From: an uncultured Eggerthellaceae bacterium | Lineage (GTDB): Bacteria > Actinomycetota > Coriobacteriia > Coriobacteriales > Eggerthellaceae | DNA: 56,298 nt | Reading direction: 5' to 3' | NCBI GenBank assembly: GCA_910588905.1 | Contig: CAJURZ010000006.1 | Coordinates: 1 to 56,298, forward strand | Shown: one piece after another, positions 38,177 to 47,041 of the stretch | Position numbering within the stretch: the first letter of the stretch is position 1 | Layout of the letters: the number at the start of each line of letters is the position of its first letter | The notes under the pieces: model-generated | The model's input: the letters and a program-made list of their open reading frames with translations, nothing else | The model's database searches: none | What the model was told of the DNA's origin: nothing | Program-made: the position numbers and the translations under genes

Positions 38177-39274
38177 ATGCAACGAGAACGTGAGATCGTG
38201 AAGGCAAGCCTTCTGGGGATCGCCGGGAACGTGCTGCTCGTGGCCCTGAAGCTGGTCATCGGGTTCTTCTCCCATTCCATCGCCATCATCCTAGACGGTG
38301 TGAACAACGCCACCGACGTGCTCTCCTCCGTGGTCACCATCATCGGCACGAAGCTGGCGGGCAAGCGTCCTGACAAGAAGCACCCCTTCGGCTATGGCCG
38401 CATCGAGTACCTGTCATCCGTGGTCATCGCGGTCATCATCCTAGCGGCGGGCCTGGTGTCCTTGCGCGAATCCATCCTCAAGATCATCCACCCCGGCACC
38501 CCAAGCTATTCCACCATCACCATCACGGTCATCCTCGTGAGCATCCTCATCAAGGTGGTGCTCGGGTTCATGTTCAAACACTACGGGGACAAGACCCATT
38601 CCGAAGCGCTGATCGCTTCTGGTGTCGACTCCAACAACGATGCCTTCATCACCGGTGGCACTCTGGTCGTGGCCCTTGTGCAGAATATCTGGGGCGTCAA
38701 CATCGACGGCATCGTGGGACTCGTCATCTCCATCCTCGTGTGCAAGGCAGGCATCGATGTGCTGCGAGACTCCCTGGCACCCATCATCGGCACACCAGAG
38801 AGCAAGCAGCTGGTATCGTCCCTCAAGGAATACATCCGCCAGTTCCCCTCCGTGCAGGCTGTCCACGATGTGGTCCTAGACGATTTCGGGCCCCATAGGG
38901 TCGTCGGAGCTGTGCACATCCAGGTGCCAGATGACATGACGGCGAAGGAAGTGGGGGAGCTGACGCGGCAGATCACCCAGGGGGTCCGACAGAAGTTCGA
39001 CGCTCAGATCACGGTAGGTATCTACACTGACAACACCACCGGGAAGTACGCGCCTATGAACGCGGCATTGCAGCAGCTCTGCTGCGCGCAGAAAGAGGTG
39101 CTCAACAGCCACGCCTTCTACGTGGATGAGGGCAGCAAGACCTGTTACTTCGACCTGGTACTGGACGTGTCAGCCAAGGATGATAAGGACGCCCAGGCGG
39201 TGATCAAGGGAATGAAGGCTCAGTACCCTGATTTCATCTACGACGTCCAGATAGACACGGACTATTGCGAATGA
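38177..39274 (+). CDS. Cation diffusion facilitator (CDF) transporter
   Basis: 365 aa from ATG 38177 (GGGGAT before it; an upstream GTG at 38150 is less likely). Six hydrophobic helices. Motif NNATDVLSSVVTII with the metal-binding D, GKRPDKKHPFGYGRIE (H-P-F-G-Y-G-R), and DSNNDAF with N/D in TM5, then a C-terminal cytoplasmic domain with several His/Asp (~195-360), longer than minimal CDFs. Exports divalent metal ions, probably zinc, iron or manganese (not resolvable). Preceded by the hairpin island. Confidence 0.88.
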   Translation: MQREREIVKASLLGIAGNVLLVALKLVIGFFSHSIAIILDGVNNATDVLSSVVTIIGTKLAGKRPDKKHPFGYGRIEYLSSVVIAVIILAAGLVSLRESILKIIHPGTPSYSTITITVILVSILIKVVLGFMFKHYGDKTHSEALIASGVDSNNDAFITGGTLVVALVQNIWGVNIDGIVGLVISILVCKAGIDVLRDSLAPIIGTPESKQLVSSLKEYIRQFPSVQAVHDVVLDDFGPHRVVGAVHIQVPDDMTAKEVGELTRQITQGVRQKFDAQITVGIYTDNTTGKYAPMNAALQQLCCAQKEVLNSHAFYVDEGSKTCYFDLVLDVSAKDDKDAQAVIKGMKAQYPDFIYDVQIDTDYCE

Positions 39275-39307
39275 TCGATCGTGCAGCCGCCCTGCGGACC
39301 GCATAAC

Positions 39308-39331
39308 CGCTCTTCGTCATCACGAAGAGCG
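39308..39331. terminator. Hairpin terminator-like structure overlapping a stop codon
   Basis: CGCTCTTCGT and ACGAAGAGCG, a perfect 10-bp stem with 4-nt loop (39308-39331), covering the TGA of the symporter gene (39322-39320). No U run, so efficiency is uncertain. Separates CDF (+) and symporter (-). Confidence 0.5.
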
Positions 39332-40957
39332 CACCGTGTCGATAGCCTCCTGAACACTGGGAGCGATCCCTTCGCGCTGACCCTCTTCTGCGCTGCCAGG
39401 AACGGGAGCCCCCGCAGCTTCCTCAAGGGCTACCTGCTCTTCGAAGGCGCGGTCGCCCTCGGACAGGCGGGACGGCGGATCCACTGGGAATTCCTCAGCC
39501 GGGGTGAACAGCGAGACCACGGGCACGATCACCAAGGACAGGATCATGCAGAGGGCGCCGCAGTTGATGGGGCTGGCAATGAGCGGCGTCCCCGCGAAAC
39601 CCATGGCCATGTTCACGGCCGTGAGCCCCACGCCTACGATGAACGAGCACCACACCGCTGCCTTCGATACCTTCTTCTTGTAGAGGCCCCAGAGGAACGG
39701 CCCGAGGAATGCGCCTGCCAGGGCACCCCAGGAATAGCCCATGAGCTGAGCGATGAACACGATGGACGAGTGGTATTGCAGAAGCGCGATGGCCGCCGAT
39801 ATGGCGATGAACACCACCAGCAGGCCGCGCATGGAGAAGAGCTGCTGCTTCTCGTCCATGTCCTTCACGAAGTTGCCCTTGATGAGGTCGATGGTCAAGG
39901 TGGACGATGACGTCAGCACCAATGAGCTTAAGGTAGACATGGAGGCAGACAGCACCAACACGATGACCAGTCCTATCAGGAGGTCCGGCAGCGTGGAGAG
40001 CATCGTGGGGATGACGGAGTCATAGATGGGCGTGCCATTCGCCGCGTATTCGATCTGCCCTTCGTAGAGCCGCCCGAAGCCGCCCAAGAAGTAGCTGCCT
40101 CCCGCCACCACGAAGGCGAAGATGGTGGAGATGATAGCCCCCTGTTTCACGGCCGGGCCGCTCTTGATGGCGTAGAACTTCTGCACCATCTGAGGCAGCC
40201 CCCAGGTACCCAAGCTGGTCAGCACCACCACACCCAGCAGGTTGAACAGGTCAGGGCCGAAGAAGCTGACGAAGGGCCCTTGCATGGCGCTGCCATCTGC
40301 GGGGATCTGGGAGAGCTGGGTGATGGCCTCGGAGAAGCCCCCGTTCGACAAGATGACCGCCACGATGACCGCGGTGATGCCCAGCAGCATGACGATGCCT
40401 TGGATGAAATCATTCATGACTGTGGCCATATAGCCGCCCACTACCACGTAGATGCAGGTGATGACGGCCATGCCTATCACGCATACATCGTAGGGCAGGT
40501 CGAAGGCCATGCCGAAGAGGCGGGACAAACCGTTGTATACGCTGGCGGTGTAGGGGATCAGGAAGATGAAGATGATGGCCGCCGCCGCGATGCGCAGTGC
40601 CTTGGAGCCATAGCGCTTGCCGAAGAACTCCGGCATGGTCTGCGCGCCCAGCCGATGGGTGAGCTCACGGGTGCGAGGGCCCAGCACCCACCAGGCCAGG
40701 AGGCTGCCCAGGATGGCGTTGCCGATGCCCGCCCAGGTGGCCGCGATGCCGTATTTGAAGCCGAATTGCCCTGCGTATCCTACGAACACCACGGCGGAGA
40801 AGTAGCTGGTGCCATAGGCGAAGGCGCTCATCCAAGGCCCCACTTTGCGGCCGCCCAGAACGAAGCCGTCTACGGTGGAAGTGGAGCGACGACAATAGAT
40901 GCCCACGCCCACAGCAATGGCGACGAACACGATAACGAGCAGAATCTTGACGGTCAT
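39320..40957 (-). CDS. Sodium:solute symporter (SSS family)
   Basis: 545 aa from ATG 40955-40957 with AAAGGGA nine bases before; an upstream GTG at 40975 has no ribosome site. About 13 hydrophobic helices. N-terminal signature RRSTSTVDGFVLGGRKVG and a conserved sodium-site region GTWGLPQMVQKFYAIK; typical of PutP/SSS transporters for amino acids or carboxylates. C-terminal tail is hydrophilic. Substrate not predictable. The 40958-41141 gap contains promoter elements for both this gene and galE; TATATA on the minus strand near 40990 is a -10 candidate. Confidence 0.85.
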   Translation of the reverse strand: MTVKILLVIVFVAIAVGVGIYCRRSTSTVDGFVLGGRKVGPWMSAFAYGTSYFSAVVFVGYAGQFGFKYGIAATWAGIGNAILGSLLAWWVLGPRTRELTHRLGAQTMPEFFGKRYGSKALRIAAAAIIFIFLIPYTASVYNGLSRLFGMAFDLPYDVCVIGMAVITCIYVVVGGYMATVMNDFIQGIVMLLGITAVIVAVILSNGGFSEAITQLSQIPADGSAMQGPFVSFFGPDLFNLLGVVVLTSLGTWGLPQMVQKFYAIKSGPAVKQGAIISTIFAFVVAGGSYFLGGFGRLYEGQIEYAANGTPIYDSVIPTMLSTLPDLLIGLVIVLVLSASMSTLSSLVLTSSSTLTIDLIKGNFVKDMDEKQQLFSMRGLLVVFIAISAAIALLQYHSSIVFIAQLMGYSWGALAGAFLGPFLWGLYKKKVSKAAVWCSFIVGVGLTAVNMAMGFAGTPLIASPINCGALCMILSLVIVPVVSLFTPAEEFPVDPPSRLSEGDRAFEEQVALEEAAGAPVPGSAEEGQREGIAPSVQEAIDTVRSS

Positions 40958-41141
40958 CAGAGGTCCCTTTCCCACGGATCATTGCGCTCGTTATATACAG
41001 GAAATGTTTCCAGTCTGTTTACTGGCTCTGGTAAAGAGTGCTGAACGGGGGCATCCGAAACGTGATAGGAAGGGAATATCGGAGGCGGAAACGGAGAGAC
41101 ATTCGCTATCATGGGACCTTGCCCTCTGTGAAAGGATTCCT

Positions 41142-42275
41142 ATGGCGAACAGATCTTTGGCGAAGGCCCCCGAAGACACCACGATATTGGTCACGGGAGG
41201 TGCCGGGTTCATTGGCAGCCACACCGTGGTGGAGCTGCTGAGCGAGGGCTACCGCGTGGTAGTGCTGGATGATCTCAGCAACTCGTGCGAAGAGGCCCTG
41301 GATCGGGTCCGTCGGATCTGCAATCTGGACGAGGCCGATGACCGGCTCACCTTCATCCATGCTTCCATCCTGGATGAGCAGGCGTTGGAAGATGTCTTCG
41401 CCACGTTCCCTATTGATGCCATCATCCATTTCGCAGGCTTCAAGGCCGTGGGTGAGAGCGTGGAGAAGCCCTGGGAATACTACTGGAACAACGTGGCCGG
41501 TACGCTGGTGCTGACCGGCGTGGCGCGGAAGCACGGCGTGAAGAACCTGGTGTTCTCTTCCAGCGCAACGGTCTACGGGGACCCGGACACCATGCCCATC
41601 ACAGAGATGGCCCTGAAGCGCGATGCCACGAATCCCTATGGGCATACGAAGAGCATGCTCGAACAGGTCCTGTCTGACCTCTACCGGGGCGATGACGAAT
41701 GGAACGTGGTGCTGCTGCGTTACTTCAACCCCATTGGCGCCCACGAGAGCGGGCTCATCGGCGAGGACCCGCAGGGCATCCCGAACAACCTGGTGCCCTT
41801 TGTAGCGAAGGTGGCGGTGGGAACACTGCCCGAGCTGGGCGTCTTCGGAGATGATTACCTCACGCCGGACGGCACGGGGGTGCGCGATTACATCCATGTG
41901 GTGGATCTGGCGCGGGGTCATGTGGCCGCTCTGGATTGGATGGCCGGACGCGTGGGCACGGGCATGTCAGAGGATCCGTATTCCCTGACGGGGCAGCCCG
42001 CGGCAGACGGCACGCGCCGGGGTGTGGGCGTGTTCAACCTGGGTACGGGCACCGGTTCCAGCGTGCTCGAGGTGGTGCAGGCCTTCGAACGGGCTTGTGG
42101 CCACGGAATCCCCTATACCGTGAAGCCGCGTCGAGCCGGGGACATCGCTGAGAGCTACGCCTCCTGTGATAAAGCCCGCGAAGAGCTGGGTTGGGTAGCG
42201 GAATATGATCTGGATCGGATGTGCCAGGATTCCTGGCGTTGGCAGAGCAACAACCCGAACGGATACCGGAGCTAA
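41142..42275 (+). CDS. galE: UDP-glucose 4-epimerase
   Basis: 377 aa from ATG 41142 with AAAGGA six bases upstream; the frame extends further upstream but without support. NAD-binding VTGGAGFIGSH at ~17-27, SSSATVYG with the active serine near ~140, and NPYGHTKSMLEQ with catalytic Y-x-x-x-K near ~162. C-terminal part has the usual KPRRAGDIAESYAS. Interconverts UDP-glucose and UDP-galactose for sugar use and envelope synthesis. About 35 residues longer than typical, due to an insert with WMAGRVGTGMSEDPYS near ~265-290. Confidence 0.93.
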   Translation: MANRSLAKAPEDTTILVTGGAGFIGSHTVVELLSEGYRVVVLDDLSNSCEEALDRVRRICNLDEADDRLTFIHASILDEQALEDVFATFPIDAIIHFAGFKAVGESVEKPWEYYWNNVAGTLVLTGVARKHGVKNLVFSSSATVYGDPDTMPITEMALKRDATNPYGHTKSMLEQVLSDLYRGDDEWNVVLLRYFNPIGAHESGLIGEDPQGIPNNLVPFVAKVAVGTLPELGVFGDDYLTPDGTGVRDYIHVVDLARGHVAALDWMAGRVGTGMSEDPYSLTGQPAADGTRRGVGVFNLGTGTGSSVLEVVQAFERACGHGIPYTVKPRRAGDIAESYASCDKAREELGWVAEYDLDRMCQDSWRWQSNNPNGYRS

Positions 42276-42305
42276 GGCACCGAAGCCAAGGGAAAGGTGG
42301 CAGTC

Positions 42306-42716
42306 ATGGGAGAAGAGCGCGATACCGTGCAGACAGAAGAGCAAGCGGACCAGGTGGAGATGCAGCCCGCAGGGGCCGAGCTCACGTTCACGTTGGAGGA
42401 CGATCAGGGCAACGAGATGCAGTGCAAGCTGCTCTACACATTCCATGCATCGCACAACGACAAGTACTATCTGGTCTACACTATCGATGATCAGCAAGAA
42501 GGCACCGAAGAGGTCAGCGCTTTCCGCTATATCCCGGAAGAGCTCGAAGCGCTGATCAAGGGCGAAGACGTGGATGTGCATCTGGAACCGCTGGCTACGG
42601 AGGTGGAGTGGTCCATCGTGGCGGATACGCTTCGGCGGGTAGCCGCTGAAGGCAGCACGGTGGATGCTTCAAGCGTCACTTCGAACGACGGCCTTCTCTC
42701 TGAGGAAGAGGCATAA
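42306..42716 (+). CDS. DUF1292 family protein
   Basis: 136 aa with AAAGGTGG upstream of ATG 42306. The centre (LTFTLEDDQGNEMQCKLLYTF, KYYLVYTIDD, then EVSAFRYIPEE) is the DUF1292 pattern, a small conserved beta protein of Firmicutes and Actinobacteria of unknown role. The C-terminus is extended and helical, with Ser/Glu-rich end. 30 nt after galE, possibly cotranscribed. Confidence 0.8.
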   Translation: MGEERDTVQTEEQADQVEMQPAGAELTFTLEDDQGNEMQCKLLYTFHASHNDKYYLVYTIDDQQEGTEEVSAFRYIPEELEALIKGEDVDVHLEPLATEVEWSIVADTLRRVAAEGSTVDASSVTSNDGLLSEEEA

Positions 42717-42753
42717 GAGGCATACGAGGGATCATCTTCGAAAGGGAAACACC

Positions 42754-43185
42754 ATGACCGAGCAGTACCCCCAGAACGGACAACCGCCGGTAGCACCGCA
42801 ACCCACGGATGCGGGTTATCAGCAAACCTATCAACAGGCGTATCAGCAGCCAACCGCTGATACCTACCAGCAAGCCTATCAGCAGCAACCCAACCAGCAG
42901 GCTACCTACGATCAGGCTGCTTATCAGCAGCCTGTCTATCAAGCAACGCCTCAGCCCTACCCTCAGCCGTACCAAGAGATGGACAGCGGCAGCTTCGGCT
43001 GGGCCGTGCTCGGGTTCTTCTTCCCCATCGTGGGCCTCATCCTATTCCTCGTTTGGAAGCAGTCCAAGCCCAAGTGCGCGAAGATGGCGGGCATCGGCGC
43101 CTTGGTGGGGGTGGGCATCAGCGTTGGATTCAGCATCCTGGGCGTGATGATGAGCCTCATCTTCATGCCGTTCTACATGTTCTAG
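42754..43185 (+). CDS. Gln/Tyr/Pro-rich membrane protein
   Basis: 143 aa from ATG 42754 (AAAGGGA upstream). The N-terminal ~75 residues are low-complexity repeats of YQQxYQQAYQQ with P and Q. Then two hydrophobic segments (SFGWAVLGFFFPIVGLILFLVW and a second near the C-terminus) as in DUF4190-type small membrane proteins. Low complexity and membrane anchoring are seen; function unknown. Confidence 0.7.
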   Translation: MTEQYPQNGQPPVAPQPTDAGYQQTYQQAYQQPTADTYQQAYQQQPNQQATYDQAAYQQPVYQATPQPYPQPYQEMDSGSFGWAVLGFFFPIVGLILFLVWKQSKPKCAKMAGIGALVGVGISVGFSILGVMMSLIFMPFYMF

Positions 43186-43233
43186 GCTCTCGTCTGGCTC
43201 AGCCTGACAAGCATCGGCCTGCTGGGAGATGCG

Positions 43234-44424
43234 CTACCGTCCGTGGCGCTTCTTCAGCAGCGCTAGAGTGGCGGTGGCCAACAGCGGCATGAGCAATACG
43301 GTTATGCCGCCGGCCGCCACCAGCACCGAAGCCGTTTCGGCATCCATGGCCCCAGTTGTGGTGGCAATGGAGGTGACTGCCACGATGAGCGGTAGCGCCA
43401 TGGTGCAGTAGAGGGCCACCGTGGCCCGGGCCGAAGGGTCCATATCGCGCGTATCCGGGTTCAATCGCAGGGCGTTGTAGATGGGCAGCGCCCGCACCAG
43501 CAGCAGCATCCCTATGAACAGGAAGAGTGGTCCTGGCCGTTCGACCACCGCCTGCGGGTCTATCCCCATGCCGCTTACAACGAAGAACAAGGGGATGAAG
43601 AATCCGTAGCCAATGCCGTTCAGCTTACGTTCCAACCCCTGGTCGCCGTGGGGCATGATGAAGCGCAGCACGAAGCCAGCGGCGAAGGACCCCAGAACGA
43701 TATCCAGGTCGAACAGCGCTGAGACGGCCAGCAGTCCCACGAGCAGCACCATCACCCCTCGGACTGCCATCTGGGAGTTCGTCTCCGCGTTGCGCGACAC
43801 GAAGCCCGTGAGCGCCGTCCCCCGTTCCCAGAGCCGTCGCGGTACGACAGCGGCCAGCACCGCGATGATGGCGAAGGCTGCAAGGATGACGACGGTCACC
43901 CACGTTTTGCGGGTGGACATCACCAGGGCGATGGCGATGATGGGGCAGATCTCTCCCCAGGTGCCATAGGCCACGATGGAATCCCCCAGCCGCGTGCCCA
44001 TCAGCCCTCGGTCGTGGAGGATGGGGAGCAGCGTGCCGAAGGCGGTGGTGGTGAGCGCTATGGCCGCAGCCATCCATCCGATGAAGTTATCGCGCATCTC
44101 CGGCAGGATGGCCGTGATGCCGATAGCCAACCCCAGGGTGACGAGCCAGGTCATGAAGCCGTACTTCCCTTGGCGATCCGCCATCTTCTTCGGGTCTATC
44201 TCATAGCCTGCCAGCAGGAACAGAAAGCCCAATCCGAGGTCAGAGAGGAAGGCCACGGCGGTGTCGTTGCTGGCGATGCCAAACACGTTCGGCCCGATGA
44301 GCATCCCCGCTAGCAGCAAGAACACCGTTTCAGGGATCAGCTTCTTGGGGATAACGGCTGCCAGCACGGGGCAGAGGAACGCCACCGCGCAGATCACGAA
44401 CAGGGTGATGAGCTCTGTTTCCAC
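43234..44424 (-). CDS. CPA2-type cation:proton antiporter
   Basis: 396 aa from GTG 44422-44424 with AAGGAG upstream. About 12 hydrophobic helices; motifs LAGMLIGPNVFG, FLFLLAGYEIDPKK (the conserved G-x-E/D region) and DLDIVLGSFAAGFVLR; typical Na+/H+ or K+/H+ antiporter of the CPA2 superfamily. Lacks a regulatory TrkA-N domain. Probably pH or ion homeostasis. Independent unit, 37 nt from fbp. Confidence 0.85.
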   Translation of the reverse strand: METELITLFVICAVAFLCPVLAAVIPKKLIPETVFLLLAGMLIGPNVFGIASNDTAVAFLSDLGLGFLFLLAGYEIDPKKMADRQGKYGFMTWLVTLGLAIGITAILPEMRDNFIGWMAAAIALTTTAFGTLLPILHDRGLMGTRLGDSIVAYGTWGEICPIIAIALVMSTRKTWVTVVILAAFAIIAVLAAVVPRRLWERGTALTGFVSRNAETNSQMAVRGVMVLLVGLLAVSALFDLDIVLGSFAAGFVLRFIMPHGDQGLERKLNGIGYGFFIPLFFVVSGMGIDPQAVVERPGPLFLFIGMLLLVRALPIYNALRLNPDTRDMDPSARATVALYCTMALPLIVAVTSIATTTGAMDAETASVLVAAGGITVLLMPLLATATLALLKKRHGR

Positions 44425-44463
44425 CGCATCTCCTTCATCCGGTCTTGATGCCCGCTCCCCAGG

Positions 44464-46422
44464 TTAGGCCCGCTCTTGGATGAGCCCCTTCCGGTAGGCC
44501 GTCAGCAACCGCTCCAGGTCAGCCACCCGCTGCTGCAGTCGCAGGCCTGTGTCCGTGTCCGCCACTAACGTGCGCTCTTCCACCCGCTCCACCACGCGCC
44601 GGGAGGAATGGATGTCCAGCTCTTGTTCTACCGCAGCTGCGGCGGATTCCAGCGGTTCATGGGCAGCCAATACGAATCCGTAGGAATTCGAGATGAGCGT
44701 ATAGCCTGCGATCCCCGTGGTGGGCTGGTAAGCCCGGGAGAACCCGCCGTCGATGGTCAGCACGCGACCACCGCACTTGACCGGGTCTTCGCCGTCCTTT
44801 GCCTTGACCGGCACATGACCGCAGATGATGCGGGAGCGGTTCGGGTCCATGCCGAAATCCCGGAAGATCACGGCCATGGCCTCCGGATCATCCGTCAAGG
44901 AGTAGAACGGGTTCTTGACCTCTTTGCGGGCTTCCTTCTCTGCTATCAGATACAGCTCGAAGGTGGCCATCTTGCTCTTGGCGAATTGGGGGGATGAGGG
45001 AGAGAGCCACATCCACCAGAGCAGATCGCGGCTGCGCTCTCGTTCGGCCTCGTCTTCACTGAAGAAGGCGGCCCGCACGGCGTGGTCCAGCACGTCGTAG
45101 AGCGCACGTCCCGCATAGGGCTTCCCGAATACATTCGCTTGCTTCAGGCTGCCGTCCTCGTTCAGCGGCACGCAGGCGTGGAATAGCAGGTTGCCGTTGG
45201 AGATCTTGTATAAGCTGCCTGCCTCCAGGAAGATGCGCATATGACGTTGCAGCTTCTCTGACCCCGTGAACGCCTGACAGAGGCGCTCCAGCACGCGCTC
45301 TTCCTGGGGCGTGAGGCGGTAGGGGTCCAATGGGTCTATGGTGGGGAATACGGTGTCGGTCAGCTCGTATACGGTGCCGTTCACATCAACGGTGCCACGT
45401 TCGTAGTCTATCCGGTGCAGCAGTCGTCGGTCGTCCAGCTCGAATTCGGGATGCTCCGCGATCAACTGGCCCTCCACCTTGAACTGGATCACGGCCATGG
45501 CCTTCTGGATCTTGACTGCCACCTCATGTTGGCGCTCGGGCAGATCCGGGTTGCCCTTCAGCCCGAATGCCACGCAGGGGTCGTCCCCGTAGGCTTCCAT
45601 GGCGAAGGAGGCTAGCGGCAGGATGTTGATGCCGTAGGCATCCTCGAGGATGGATAGATTGCCGTAGCGGGCGCAGTTGCGCACTACGTGGGCGATGCAT
45701 CCCCGCTGCCCCAAGGCAGCTCCCATCCAGACGATATCATGGTTGCCCCATTGGATGTCGAGGCAGTGATAGTTGGCCAGGGTGTCCATGATGGCATCGG
45801 GCGCGGGCCCACGATCATAGATGTCCCCCACGATATGCAGGTGGTCTACGGCGAAGCGTTGCACGGCCTGACAGAGTGCTTCGACGAAGGCGCGTCCTCG
45901 GCCCGTATCCAAGGCGGCCTGGATGATGGTCTGGTGATACTGCTCCCGATTGACCGCATGGTTGTTCTCGGTGGTCAGCTCCTCTATGGCGTAGGCGAAC
46001 TCAGGCGGCAACGCCTTGCGCACCTTCGATCGCGTGTACTTGCCCGAAGCCTGCTTCACTACCGTGATGAGCCGCTCGATGGTCTGGCGGATCCAGGCTT
46101 CTTCCTCCTGAGAGGTCATATCGCCTAAGATCAGTTCCATCTTCTCTCGCGGATAGTAGATCACCGTGGCCAGTTGGCGTTTCTCAGCTTCGGTCAGAGC
46201 AGGGCCGAATGCATCCTCTATCTTCAGGCGGACGGAACCGGAGCCGTTCTTGAGCACGTGGGCGAAGGCATCATATTCTCCGTGGATATCCGAGGCGAAC
46301 AGCTCTGTGCCCTTCGGGAGATCCAACACCGCCATGAGGTTGATGATCTCAGCTGACGCTTCAGCGATAGTAGGGAACTTCTCAGCCAACAGCTCCAAGT
46401 AGCGCAGTTCGTCTTGGTCCAT
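44464..46422 (-). CDS. fbp: Fructose-1,6-bisphosphatase class III
   Basis: 652 aa from ATG 46420-46422 (GGAGGAGA upstream); a longer frame to 46629 is not supported. Calcineurin-like phosphoesterase motifs DIHGEYDAF near ~47, GDIYDRGPAPDA near ~204 and WGNHDIVWMG near ~225; length typical of class III Fbp. Catalyses the gluconeogenic dephosphorylation of fructose-1,6-bisphosphate. Class III enzymes are mostly found in Firmicutes and related lineages. CATAAT upstream is a weak -10. Confidence 0.93.
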   Translation of the reverse strand: MDQDELRYLELLAEKFPTIAEASAEIINLMAVLDLPKGTELFASDIHGEYDAFAHVLKNGSGSVRLKIEDAFGPALTEAEKRQLATVIYYPREKMELILGDMTSQEEEAWIRQTIERLITVVKQASGKYTRSKVRKALPPEFAYAIEELTTENNHAVNREQYHQTIIQAALDTGRGRAFVEALCQAVQRFAVDHLHIVGDIYDRGPAPDAIMDTLANYHCLDIQWGNHDIVWMGAALGQRGCIAHVVRNCARYGNLSILEDAYGINILPLASFAMEAYGDDPCVAFGLKGNPDLPERQHEVAVKIQKAMAVIQFKVEGQLIAEHPEFELDDRRLLHRIDYERGTVDVNGTVYELTDTVFPTIDPLDPYRLTPQEERVLERLCQAFTGSEKLQRHMRIFLEAGSLYKISNGNLLFHACVPLNEDGSLKQANVFGKPYAGRALYDVLDHAVRAAFFSEDEAERERSRDLLWWMWLSPSSPQFAKSKMATFELYLIAEKEARKEVKNPFYSLTDDPEAMAVIFRDFGMDPNRSRIICGHVPVKAKDGEDPVKCGGRVLTIDGGFSRAYQPTTGIAGYTLISNSYGFVLAAHEPLESAAAAVEQELDIHSSRRVVERVEERTLVADTDTGLRLQQRVADLERLLTAYRKGLIQERA

Positions 46423-46549
46423 GGGTCTCCTCCGGACGGCAGGTGTGTTCCACCCATTATGCCTTAAACGGACGGGGGTGCAGAGACGCACGTTCTTTCC
46501 AGATATGCTATGTTGCCAAGGATCGTAAACCGCAGTTCGAAGGATATCT

Positions 46550-47041
46550 ATGCAACCGCTTCCGTCACAACAACTCAATCCCAAGATCAAAGCCGTTTGG
46601 CGTATCAACGACGCTATCTGGATCATCATCTGCTATCTGATCTGCATGGTCCCCTGCGCTATTATTGCCGCCGCGGAACCGGGCGAGGGGTGGCCCCTTC
46701 TCCTCATGGCCATCTTCACGATCCTCTTCGTCGCGCTGCTCATCCTCTTCTTGGTCATCTTGCCTCCGGTTCGCTATGCTCGTTGGCGTTATCAGCTTTC
46801 AGAGGATTACCTGGATATCGCCCGGGGCATCTTCTGGCGCAAGCGCTTCATCATCCCGTTCATTCGCGTGCAGAACACCGATTCGCGCCAGGGTCCCATC
46901 CTGCGCGCCTTCGGTTTGTCTTCCGTCACAGTGTCAGATGCTGCTGGTTCCCATGAGATCCCCGGCTTGGACAGCTCTGAAGCGGAAGCGCTCCGAGACA
47001 AGGCCGCTGAGCTCGCTCGCTTGGCAAGGGAAGATGTCTAA
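46550..47041 (+). CDS. Bacterial PH-domain membrane protein (YdbS-like)
   Basis: 163 aa, GAAGGA site. Two hydrophobic helices (~20-65), then a bPH2 domain (~68-150: RYARWRYQLSEDYLDIARGIF, IIPFIRVQNTDSRQGPILRAFGLSSVTV). Overlaps the next gene by TAATG. YdbS/YdbT pairs are membrane proteins implicated in envelope stress and lantibiotic resistance in Bacillus; here inference. Confidence 0.82.
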   Translation: MQPLPSQQLNPKIKAVWRINDAIWIIICYLICMVPCAIIAAAEPGEGWPLLLMAIFTILFVALLILFLVILPPVRYARWRYQLSEDYLDIARGIFWRKRFIIPFIRVQNTDSRQGPILRAFGLSSVTVSDAAGSHEIPGLDSSEAEALRDKAAELARLAREDV